Shown: in pieces, positions 8,440 to 15,673 of the stretch | Layout: each line of letters opens with the position of its first letter | Numbering within the stretch: position 1 is the stretch's first letter | Source of the DNA: an uncultured Oscillibacter sp. | GTDB lineage: Bacteria; Bacillota; Clostridia; Oscillospirales; Oscillospiraceae | Assembly: GCF_900544955.1 (NCBI RefSeq) | Contig: NZ_UQXD01000009.1 | Location: 1 to 62,574 of the forward strand | DNA: 62,574 nucleotides | Direction: 5' to 3' | Made by a program: the position numbers and the translations under genes | Notes under the pieces: generated by a model | Seen by the model: the letters and a program-made list of their open reading frames with translations, nothing else | What the model was told of the DNA's origin: nothing | Databases searched by the model: none

Positions 8440-10347
8440 TCAAACTTCGATTTCGATGAATTGCTCCGTGCCCTCGCCGCAGTGGGGGCAGACCCAGCCC
8501 TCGGGCAGGTCCTTGAACGCGGTGCCGGGGCGGACGTCGCTCTCCTCGTCGCCCTCCAGCAGGTCGTACTCATAGCCGCAGCCGTTGCACAGATAGAGCT
8601 TGCGGGGGGGCGCGGTCCGCTTGGGCACGGCCCGCTTCATCTTCTTCATGGGCGGGGCGGGCTGCTTCTCGCCGGTGTCCAGCGCCTGGGTCAGCAGGGG
8701 CAGGATCTCCATCACGTCGCCCACGATGCCGTAGTCGCAGTTTTTGAAAATGCGGGCGTTGGGGTCGATGTTGACGGCCACGATGGTGGAGGCCTCCCGG
8801 ATGCCTTTGAGGTGCTGTCCTGCGCCGGAGATGCCGCAGGCGATGTACAAATTCCCCTTGAACTTCTGGCCACTCATGCCCACGTAGCGGTTCAGCGGCA
8901 CGTATTGCAGCGTCTCCGCCACCGGGCGGGAGGAGCCCACGGCGGCGCCGGCGGCCCGGGCCAGGTCCTCGATGAGCTTCATGTTCTTCTTCTCGCCGAT
9001 GCCCTTGCCGGCGCTGACCACCCGCTCCGCCTGGGTGATGGGGGTGTCCATGGGGATGCCCACGGTGAAGTCGTGGCCGTCCTTTTTCAACGCCGCCACC
9101 AGGGCCTCCACCCGCTCCTGGGCGGTGCCGTCCTTCCAGATCTGCTTCTTGCGCTCGCCAGTCTCCGGCCCGTGCTTGCGGACGGGCGCGGCGTCGGCCT
9201 TCCCCGCCTTGCCCAGGATGTGGGAGGCGATGACCACCCGCTGAATCTCGTTGGTGCCCTCGTAGATGGTGGTGATCTTTGCGTCCCGGTAGAACCGCTC
9301 CACCTCCATGCCCTTGAGGTAGCCGTTGCCGCCGAAAATTTGCAGCGCCTCGTTGGTGACCTCCAGGGCGATATCGGAGGCGTACTGCTTGGCCATGGCG
9401 GACTCCATGCCATAGGGCGCGTGGTCCTGCTTCAGGTCCGCGGCGCTGTACACCAGCAGCCGGGCGCAGCGGAGCTTGGTGGCCATGTCCGCGATCTTGA
9501 AGGCGATGGCCTGCTGCTGGCAGATGGGGCGGCCGAACTGGACCCGCTCCTTGGCGTACTCCACCGCCGCCTCGAAGGCCCCCTGGGCGATGCCCAGGGC
9601 CTGGGCCGCAATGCCGATGCGGCCGCCGTCCAGCGTGGCCATGGCAATGCGGAAGCCCTGACCCTCCTTCCCCAGCAGGTTCTCCTTGGGCACCTTCACG
9701 TTGTTGAAAACCAGCTCGCAGGTGGCGGAGGAGCGGATGCCCATCTTGTCGTAGTGCTCGCCGAAGGCGAAGCCCTCCCATCCCCGCTCCACGATGAAGG
9801 CGGAGATGCCCCGGGTGCCGATGTCCGGCGTGGTGACGGCGAAGACCACGTAGGTGTCCGCCTCCCCGCCGTTGGTGATGAAGATTTTATTGCCGTTGAG
9901 GAGCCAGTGGTCCCCCATGTCCTCGGCGGTGGTCTCGGTGCCGCCGGCGTCGGACCCGGCATTGGGCTCCGTCAGGCCGAAGGCGCCCACCTTTCTGCCG
10001 CTGCACAGGTCCGGCAGGTACTTTTTCTTCTGCTCCTCCGTGCCGAAGGCATAGATGGGATAGGTACCCAGGGAGGTGTGGGCCGACAGGATGACGCCGG
10101 TGCCGCCGTCCACTCGGGCCAGCTCCTCCACGGCGATGGCATAGCTGAGGGCGTCCAGCTCCGCGCCGCCGTACTTCTTCTCGTAGGGGATGCCCATCAG
10201 GCCCATCTCCCCCAGCTTTTTCACAGCCTCCGTGGGGAAGCGGTTTTCCTTGTCCAGCATGAACGCAATGGGCTTCACCTCTGTCTCGGCGAACTCCCGG
10301 ACCCTCTTGCGCAGGGCTTCGTGGGCCTCCGTGGTCTGATAAAGCAT
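8440..10347 (-). CDS. Acyl-CoA dehydrogenase / ETF-alpha C-domain / rubredoxin fusion
   Basis: A 635-residue three-part flavoprotein. Residues 1-380 are an acyl-CoA dehydrogenase (FGLTEPNAGSDAGG; general-base Glu in IYEGTNEIQR). About 410-570 is the FAD-binding C-terminal domain of electron-transfer flavoprotein alpha (NLYIACGISGAGQHLKGI, VAVNIDPNARIF). The last 50 residues are a rubredoxin with both iron-binding pairs (LCNGCGYEYD, VCPHCGEG). No EtfB or N-terminal EtfA domain is adjacent. The parts suggest electrons pass acyl-CoA to FAD to FAD to Fe and then to the co-transcribed flavodiiron protein. ATG 10347 is chosen for AAGGAGG seven bases upstream. Similar fusions may exist in butyrate-producing Clostridia. 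Confidence 0.9.
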   Translation of the reverse strand: MLYQTTEAHEALRKRVREFAETEVKPIAFMLDKENRFPTEAVKKLGEMGLMGIPYEKKYGGAELDALSYAIAVEELARVDGGTGVILSAHTSLGTYPIYAFGTEEQKKKYLPDLCSGRKVGAFGLTEPNAGSDAGGTETTAEDMGDHWLLNGNKIFITNGGEADTYVVFAVTTPDIGTRGISAFIVERGWEGFAFGEHYDKMGIRSSATCELVFNNVKVPKENLLGKEGQGFRIAMATLDGGRIGIAAQALGIAQGAFEAAVEYAKERVQFGRPICQQQAIAFKIADMATKLRCARLLVYSAADLKQDHAPYGMESAMAKQYASDIALEVTNEALQIFGGNGYLKGMEVERFYRDAKITTIYEGTNEIQRVVIASHILGKAGKADAAPVRKHGPETGERKKQIWKDGTAQERVEALVAALKKDGHDFTVGIPMDTPITQAERVVSAGKGIGEKKNMKLIEDLARAAGAAVGSSRPVAETLQYVPLNRYVGMSGQKFKGNLYIACGISGAGQHLKGIREASTIVAVNIDPNARIFKNCDYGIVGDVMEILPLLTQALDTGEKQPAPPMKKMKRAVPKRTAPPRKLYLCNGCGYEYDLLEGDEESDVRPGTAFKDLPEGWVCPHCGEGTEQFIEIEV

Positions 10348-10419
10348 ATGCGATCCTCCTTTTCCGATTTGTGCAGTCTCCGCAAAGGCCGCGAAAACCG
10401 CGCCGTCTGGTTCTGTGAT

Positions 10420-10425
10420 ATTATA
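10420..10425 (-). promoter_or_regulatory. -10 box upstream of the dehydrogenase-fprA operon
   Basis: Perfect TATAAT (10425-10420), 73 bases before the start codon. I see no good -35 at 16-18 bases, so recognition may need an activator or the preceding TTG. Confidence 0.45.
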
Positions 10426-10557
10426 CAATGATCATACAGGAAAACCGCGGGAATGGCGGTTGCATCTGCAACGTTTTTCGGATTTGGCGGTCTCACCAAG
10501 AAGTCCCGCTCATTTTTGAGGGTTTTGCCCAAGGCGGGCAACCGGCCCTCCGTCACG

Positions 10558-10596
10558 CAAAAAAAGCGGGGGCATATCCGAAGATATGCCCCCGCT
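10558..10596 (-). terminator. Rho-independent terminator after the DUF4330 gene
   Basis: Perfect 14-base stem (10565-10578 with 10583-10596), four-base loop, and seven T on the minus strand. Confidence 0.93.
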
Positions 10597-10612
10597 CCCT
10601 CGCGGTTTGCGC

Positions 10613-11101
10613 TCACTGCTCCCAGGTGACATCCACAATGGTGCCGCCGGAGAACTCGATGTATTCGCTTTTCAGGATATAGTCCGTCTTGCCGATGCGG
10701 ACCTCCTGCTCCCCCACCTTGGTGGTCATCACCGCGCCGGAGGCGGTCTCCGTGGTGGCGGTGAACAGCAGCGTCGCATGGTTCGGGTCCTCCACCCACT
10801 GCCCGTCGGGGCCCAGGACGAAATAGGGCTGCCGCTCCACCGACTCAATCTGGCCCCCCACCAGCTCGCCGGAGGCCATCAGGGGGGAGGGCAGGTGGTC
10901 CAGGCAGTGCTCGTACAGCTCCGACGGCACGCCCTCCACCTTCACGGTGTAGGTGACCTTGGTCATGGCCGCCGCCTCTCCGCCGCCGCTGCCCCGGTTC
11001 GCCAGCTTCCAGCCCACAAAGGCCACCACCGCCACAATCAGCACCACGGCGATGATGTCGATGATGTTGAACTTTCCAACGCGTTTTGCTCTCTGTTCCA
11101 T
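10613..11101 (-). CDS. DUF4330-family membrane-anchored protein
   Basis: A 162-residue protein with one N-terminal transmembrane segment (FNIIDIIAVVLIVAVVAFVG, about 11-30) after a short basic cytoplasmic tail, then an extracytoplasmic domain of about 125 residues. This is the layout of DUF4330, whose function is unknown. The ATG at 11101 has GGAGG at a short distance. It is divergent from the glycosyltransferase-CsaB gene and ends at a strong terminator. Relatives often sit near cell-wall polymer genes, and here the neighbour makes one such modification, so a cell-envelope role is plausible but unproven. Confidence 0.75.
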   Translation of the reverse strand: MEQRAKRVGKFNIIDIIAVVLIVAVVAFVGWKLANRGSGGGEAAAMTKVTYTVKVEGVPSELYEHCLDHLPSPLMASGELVGGQIESVERQPYFVLGPDGQWVEDPNHATLLFTATTETASGAVMTTKVGEQEVRIGKTDYILKSEYIEFSGGTIVDVTWEQ

Positions 11102-11148
11102 GCTTTCCTCCGCAGCAGGCGCCGGGCGCCCGGTTTTTTCTCCAGTTG

Positions 11149-11177
11149 TGGACAACGTTCGGGAGATATTGTATAAT
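11149..11177 (+). promoter_or_regulatory. Strong sigma-A promoter of the csaB operon
   Basis: TGGACA (11149-11154), 17-base spacer, TATAAT (11172-11177), 56 bases before the start codon. Confidence 0.8.
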
Positions 11178-11232
11178 ATTTTCTGAGAATCCACAAGACC
11201 CATTTCCAAAAAGAACAGAAGAAAGGCTTTTT

Positions 11233-13467
11233 ATGAAAGTCATCCATCTCATCAGCGGCGGCGACTCCGGCGGCGCCAAGACCCATGTGCTGAGCCTGCT
11301 GCAAAACCTGAACCAGACCATCACCGCCCAGCTGGTGTGCTTCCGGGACGGCCCCTTTGCCGAGGAGGCCCGGTCCCTGGGCATTCCCACCATGATCTGC
11401 GGGGGCAACAACGTCCTGCGCATCCGGCGCCAGCTGGCGGACTACATCCGCCAGGGCGGGTTCCAGCTCATCCACTGCCACGGCTCCCGGGCCAACATGA
11501 TCGGCGCCCTGCTGCGCAAGCCCACCGGCGTGCCGGTGGTGACCACCGTCCACAGCGACTACAAGCTGGACTACATGGGCCGCCCCTTCAGCCACCTGAC
11601 GCTGGGCACCATCAACGCCTGGGCCCTGCGGCGGCTGGACTACCGCATCGGCGTGTCTGACGCCATGGTGCGCCTGCTGATCTCCCGGGGCTTCCCCCCC
11701 GACCGGTTTTACACCATCTACAACGGCCTGGACTTCACCCCCGCCCCGCCCCAGGGCCCCCGCCTGGACTATCTCCGCTCCCTGGGGGCGGACGTGGACG
11801 AGACGTCGGTGGTGGTGGGCATCGCCGCCCGGCTGAACCCGGTGAAGGACATGTCCACCCTGATCCGGGGCTTTGCCGCGGGCTTTGCCGCCTGCCCCCG
11901 GCTGCGGCTGGTCATCGCCGGAGACGGTGAGGAGCGGGAGAAGCTGACGTCCCTGGCCCGGGAGCTGGGCGTGGAGCGGCAGGTGACCTTCGCCGGGTGG
12001 ATCAGCGGCGGCATGGACCGGTTTTACAGTGCCCTGGACATCAACATCCTCACCTCCCTGTCGGAGACCTTCTCCTACGCCCTGCTGGAGGGCATCCGCT
12101 TCCACCTGGCCACCATCTCCACCGCCGTGGGCGGCATCCCCTACCTCATCGACCAGGACGTGAACGGCTACCTCTTCACCCCCGGCGACTGGAACGCCCT
12201 GGGCCGGTACTTCGCCGCCCTGGGAAACGACGACAACCTGCGCCGCACCCTGGGCGAAAAGCTCTATGAGAAGGCCTCCGTTCAGTTCTCCATCCAGCGG
12301 ATGGTGGACACCCAGCTCCACATCTACCGGGAGATCCTCCGCCGCCACAGCCGGCCCGTGAAACAGCGGGACGGGGTGGTGATCTGCGGCGCCTATGGCC
12401 GGGGCAACGCCGGGGACGACGCCATTTTGGAGGCCATCTTGCAGGAGATGCGCTCCATCGACCCGGACATGCCCATCACCGTCCTCTCCAAGGACCCCAA
12501 GAGCACCCGCCTGACCTACCGGGTCTGCTCCGTCAGCCGCACCGCCTTCCTCTCCTGGCACCGGGCCATGGGCCGCGCCAGGCTCTATATCAACGGCGGC
12601 GGCAGTTTGATTCAGGACGTCACCTCCCGCCGCTCCCTGTGGTTCTACCTCATGAACATCCGGGCCGCCAAGCGGGCGGGCTGCCGGGTGCAGATGTACG
12701 GCTGCGGCATCGGCCCCGTCACCCGGCAGAGCCACCGGCGCCTGGCCGCCTCCGTGCTGAACCGGAGCGTGGACGTCATCACCCTGCGGGAGCCGGACTC
12801 CCTGGAGGAGCTGCGGTCCATGGGGGTAACCCGTCCGGAGATTCTGCTGACGGCGGACCCGGCCCTGACGCTGCGCCAGGCCCCCGACACGGAGACGGAC
12901 AGCGTCCTCCTCCGGGCGGGCATCCCGCCCCGGGGAAGGTACCTCTGCTTTGCCCTGCGGCGGTGGAAGGGCTTTGAGGAGAAGGCCCCCCTGTTCTGCG
13001 CCGCCGCCCGCTACGCCTACGAGCGCCACGGGCTGACGCCGGTGTTTGTGGCGGTGGAGAAGCACCTGGACCCCGGCGCCGGGCAGCTGGCCGCCCGGGG
13101 GCTGACGGTACCCCACTACTTCCTCAGCGACGCCGGCGGCGCCGGCACCATCATCGGCGCCCTGAGCCGGATGGAGGCGGTGGTGTCCATGCGGCTCCAC
13201 GCGCTGATTTTCGCGGCGGGCCAGGGCATCCCCCTGGCGGGCGTGGTGTACGATCCCAAGGTCTCCGCCTTCCTGCGCTATATCGGCCAGGAGTGCTTCA
13301 CGGACCTGGAGGCCCTGACGGAGGAAAACCTGCGGGAGATGATCGACCGCTGCATTGAGCAGTCCGCCCGGCCCGAGGCCCAGGCCGCGGCGGTGAAGCG
13401 GCTGCGGGAGATGGAGCAGAAGAACGTGGACGTGGCCCGGCGGCTGCTGGGCATGGATGCCGTCTGA
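11233..13467 (+). CDS. csaB: Glycosyltransferase GT4 fused to CsaB polysaccharide pyruvyl transferase
   Basis: A 744-residue cytoplasmic bifunctional protein. Residues 1-370 are a GT-B glycosyltransferase (HLISGGDSGGAKTHVL at the start; PVVTTVHSDYKLDYMG; EX7E-like segment SETFSYALLEG). From about 380 the sequence is a CsaB-type pyruvyl transferase (VICGAYGRGNAGDDAILEAI, LYINGGGSLIQDVT, YGCGIGPV). CsaB adds a ketal-linked pyruvate to secondary cell-wall polysaccharide, the ligand for SLH domains. SLH proteins are encoded at 24119 and 40871, so the product chemistry fits the anchoring of those proteins. Start 11233 follows GAAAGG. Fused forms occur in some Firmicutes, but the acceptor sugar is unknown. 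Confidence 0.9.
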   Translation: MKVIHLISGGDSGGAKTHVLSLLQNLNQTITAQLVCFRDGPFAEEARSLGIPTMICGGNNVLRIRRQLADYIRQGGFQLIHCHGSRANMIGALLRKPTGVPVVTTVHSDYKLDYMGRPFSHLTLGTINAWALRRLDYRIGVSDAMVRLLISRGFPPDRFYTIYNGLDFTPAPPQGPRLDYLRSLGADVDETSVVVGIAARLNPVKDMSTLIRGFAAGFAACPRLRLVIAGDGEEREKLTSLARELGVERQVTFAGWISGGMDRFYSALDINILTSLSETFSYALLEGIRFHLATISTAVGGIPYLIDQDVNGYLFTPGDWNALGRYFAALGNDDNLRRTLGEKLYEKASVQFSIQRMVDTQLHIYREILRRHSRPVKQRDGVVICGAYGRGNAGDDAILEAILQEMRSIDPDMPITVLSKDPKSTRLTYRVCSVSRTAFLSWHRAMGRARLYINGGGSLIQDVTSRRSLWFYLMNIRAAKRAGCRVQMYGCGIGPVTRQSHRRLAASVLNRSVDVITLREPDSLEELRSMGVTRPEILLTADPALTLRQAPDTETDSVLLRAGIPPRGRYLCFALRRWKGFEEKAPLFCAAARYAYERHGLTPVFVAVEKHLDPGAGQLAARGLTVPHYFLSDAGGAGTIIGALSRMEAVVSMRLHALIFAAGQGIPLAGVVYDPKVSAFLRYIGQECFTDLEALTEENLREMIDRCIEQSARPEAQAAAVKRLREMEQKNVDVARRLLGMDAV

Positions 13468-13489
13468 GGGCGGCGGAGGGGAGACGCAG

Positions 13490-14248
13490 ATGCAGGTCTA
13501 TTCCTTTCTTTTCAGCCCCACCGGCGGCACGGAAAAGGTGGCCGCCCTGCTGGAGGGGCCCTTCCGGCCCGTGGTCCGAGTGGACCTGTCCCGCCGGGAC
13601 ACGGACCTGGACGCCGTCCGCCCAGAGGCGGGGGACCTCTGCCTGGTCTCCGTGCCCTCCTACGGCGGCAGGGTGCCGCCGGTGGCGGTGGAGCGCATCG
13701 GCCGCCTGCACGGCGGCGGCGCCCGGACGCTGATCGCCGTCGTATACGGCAACCGGGCCTACGAGGACACGCTGCTGGAGCTGCGGGACACCCTCTCCCG
13801 GCAGGGCTTCGCCGTGGCCGCCGCCGTGGCGGCGGTGGCGGAGCACTCCATTATGCACCAGTTCGGCGCCGGGCGGCCGGACAGCCGGGACGCGGCGGAG
13901 CTGGAGCGCTTCGCCCGGCAGGCAAAGGCGGCGCTGCTGGACCCCGGTGCCAAGGAGCCCCCGCTCCCCGGCAGCCGGCCCTACCAGGCCTTCGGCGGCC
14001 TGCCCCTGAGGCCCCGGGCAAACCGCCGCTGCACCGGATGCGGCCTGTGCGCCAGGGCCTGCCCCACCGGCGCCATTCCGGCGGAGGCCCCCGCCTCCAC
14101 CGACGCCGCCAAGTGCATCACCTGCATGCGCTGCGTCCAGCTCTGCCCCAACGGCGCCCGGAGCCTGCCCGGACTCCCGCTGCGCCTGGCGGCCTGGAAG
14201 ATGAAAAAGGCCTGCGGCGGCAGGAAGGAAAACGAGCTGTTTCTGTAA
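13490..14248 (+). CDS. EFR1-family flavodoxin/ferredoxin protein
   Basis: A 252-residue redox protein. The first 160 residues form a flavodoxin-like domain (FSPTGGTEKVAALL binds FMN phosphate; SVPSYGGRVPPVA). The C-terminal part has two [4Fe-4S] motifs, CTGCGLCARACP and CITCMRCVQLCP. EFR1 proteins move low-potential electrons to unknown acceptors. ATG 13490 is preferred because GGAGGGGAG lies just upstream; an in-frame ATG at 13457 lies inside the csaB coding end. The gene is 22 bases after csaB and probably co-transcribed, although the functional link is unclear. Confidence 0.85.
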   Translation: MQVYSFLFSPTGGTEKVAALLEGPFRPVVRVDLSRRDTDLDAVRPEAGDLCLVSVPSYGGRVPPVAVERIGRLHGGGARTLIAVVYGNRAYEDTLLELRDTLSRQGFAVAAAVAAVAEHSIMHQFGAGRPDSRDAAELERFARQAKAALLDPGAKEPPLPGSRPYQAFGGLPLRPRANRRCTGCGLCARACPTGAIPAEAPASTDAAKCITCMRCVQLCPNGARSLPGLPLRLAAWKMKKACGGRKENELFL

Positions 14249-14268
14249 AGGCGCAGACGCAAACCGAC

Positions 14269-14297
14269 ATCGCCCGAACCGGACCGGTTCGGGCGAT
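14269..14297. repeat. Palindromic repeat, copy 1
   Basis: Arms ATCGCCCGAACCGG and CCGGTTCGGGCGAT separated by a single A. The 25-base core is identical in copy 2 at 14557-14583. It begins 20 bases after the EFR1 stop. It could serve as a factor-independent terminator without a T run or be a small repetitive element. Confidence 0.75.
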
Positions 14298-14556
14298 GCT
14301 GTCGTTGAAACCACCCCAGGCGCTTTTGGAGAAGGCCCCGGCACGCAGTACCCCGCCGCTGTCCATCAAAGTCGGACGGTGCCCGCACCTGCGCGGCCGG
14401 GAAAGTCATTTCCCAACGAACATGCCGTCGGGGGTAGACGGCGCCTGTGCCTGCGGGCCGGAAAAGCACTTCTCCAGCGCACACACCTCCGGAGGAGAAG
14501 ATGGGACCTTTTGCCGCTGCGGCGGCGAACTGCTGCAAAGTCTCTCCGCAAACTGC
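14298..14556. other. Non-coding stretch between twin palindromes
   Basis: About 260 bases with no convincing gene: open frames exist on both strands but lack ribosome sites and family motifs. Together with the flanking palindromes it could be a small non-autonomous element or decayed sequence. Confidence 0.4.
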
Positions 14557-14583
14557 GCGCCCGAACCGGACCGGTTCGGGCGC
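14557..14583. repeat. Palindromic repeat, copy 2
   Basis: Arms GCGCCCGAACCGG and CCGGTTCGGGCGC with a central A; same core as copy 1. It lies about 100 bases after the stop (minus strand) of the 59-residue gene, so it could also terminate that transcript. Confidence 0.75.
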
Positions 14584-14680
14584 TCTTCTTTCCGCCATTC
14601 GCCGCAGCAGGGGCAAGCCTCTGGCCAGCCCGCTCCCCCGTTTCTCCTCCCGGCCCCGCCCCGGCGGCCTCCGGCATCCG

Positions 14681-14860
14681 CTACCGCTCCGGCGCGCAGC
14701 GCTCCCGCTGAACGGCGATGGTGGCCAGGGTGTCCCCCAACTGGGTCAGCACGGCGGCGGCCAGCGCCAGGTCCTCGTCGTTCAATCGCCCCGCGAGGGA
14801 CACCGCCAGGGTGTTCACCGCCGTGGTGAGGGCCAGGGGATCACAGCCGCAGTCCCGCAC
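14681..14860 (-). CDS. 59-residue DUF6774-like protein
   Basis: A short minus-strand gene. GTG at 14860 has GGAGG exactly seven bases upstream (14872-14868), and the frame ends with TAG at 14681. The protein is one helical domain, with NTLAVSLAGRLNDEDLALAA and AVLTQLGDTLATIAVQRERC. The TQLGDTLATI motif matches a family of tiny Clostridia proteins that I recall as DUF6774; function unknown. It follows the DUF421 gene in the same direction after 43 bases and may share its transcript. Confidence 0.65.
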   Translation of the reverse strand: MRDCGCDPLALTTAVNTLAVSLAGRLNDEDLALAAAVLTQLGDTLATIAVQRERCAPER

Positions 14861-14903
14861 AGCATCACCTCCCCGGCAAAAGCCTATGAGAAAAGGAGGG
14901 CGG

Positions 14904-15614
14904 TTAGCCCTCCTTTCTGGCCCGTTTCGGGTCCATGGGAAACACCGTCAGCTTCTCGCCGCCGTCCCACACCGCCAGCAGCACCTCGCCCTCGTCCCGG
15001 TAGCCCTGGCGCAGCAGAGAGCGCTGGACCCAGGACGCCTCCTTCCCCGCCTGGCGGATATTGTCGGAGAGAAGATGGCCGTCCATGACGAAGGGCGTCT
15101 GGATCTGGGACTGCTTGGGGCTCAGGTCCAGGTCCGTGGGGGTGGCGGGGCGGTCCGTCTCCTTGGGCAGGAAGCTGACCACGCCGTTGTGCTCCAGCAC
15201 CGCCGACTGGAGCTGGTTGAGGTCAAACCAGCCGCCGATGCGGCAGTAGGTGAGAAACTCGCTCAAGTCCAGCTTGGCCTTTTGCAGGTTCTCCTTGTAA
15301 ATGGCCCCGTCCTCCAACAGCACCAGGGGCTTGCCCGTCACCAGCGTCCGCAGCTTCAGGGACTTGCTGGTAAGCAGGGAGATCACCACCGCCGTGACGC
15401 CGTAGACCACCAGCGCCGTCAGGGGCTGTGCGGGGGACTCCAGCTCCGTGGCCATCTCCGCCGCCACGGAGCCGATGGTGATGCCCACCACATAGTCGAA
15501 CATGGTCATCTGGGACACCTGCTTGGTGCCCATCAGCTTGGCCAGCAGGAACAGCACCACGATGGACAGCAGGGATACCAGGGCCGTCAGGCCGATCTCT
15601 GTGAGCAGCTGCAT
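14904..15614 (-). CDS. DUF421 (YetF-like) membrane protein
   Basis: A 236-residue protein of the YetF/YrbG type. About three membrane segments occupy residues 5-90 (LLSIVVLFLLAKLMG, FDYVVGITIGSVAAEM, ALVVYGVTAVVISLL), followed by a cytoplasmic domain with the family motif GKPLVLLEDG and the LTYCRIGGWFDLNQL segment. YetF-type proteins are linked to spore germination or envelope stress in Bacillus, but biochemistry is unknown. Its ribosome site lies inside the 3' arm of the terminator-like hairpin that follows the channel gene, so expression may depend on readthrough or unfolding. Confidence 0.88.
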   Translation of the reverse strand: MQLLTEIGLTALVSLLSIVVLFLLAKLMGTKQVSQMTMFDYVVGITIGSVAAEMATELESPAQPLTALVVYGVTAVVISLLTSKSLKLRTLVTGKPLVLLEDGAIYKENLQKAKLDLSEFLTYCRIGGWFDLNQLQSAVLEHNGVVSFLPKETDRPATPTDLDLSPKQSQIQTPFVMDGHLLSDNIRQAGKEASWVQRSLLRQGYRDEGEVLLAVWDGGEKLTVFPMDPKRARKEG

Positions 15615-15615
15615 G

Positions 15616-15670
15616 AAAAAACCGCCTCCCGGGTCAATGTCGTTTCCGGCAGTATCCCACGGGAGGCGGT
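15616..15670 (-). terminator. Hairpin with T run that also covers the DUF421 ribosome site
   Basis: Stem ACCGCCTCCCG / CGGGAGGCGGT with a 28-base loop, followed by six T (minus strand) that end one base before the DUF421 start. GGGAGG in the 3' arm is the only ribosome site for DUF421. Confidence 0.75.
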
Positions 15671-15673
15671 ATT

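Noticed and set aside
7312..10431. 1,039-codon plus-strand open frame over fprA and the dehydrogenase fusion
   Set aside because: Antisense shadow of two well-recognised genes; it has no domain or ribosome site.
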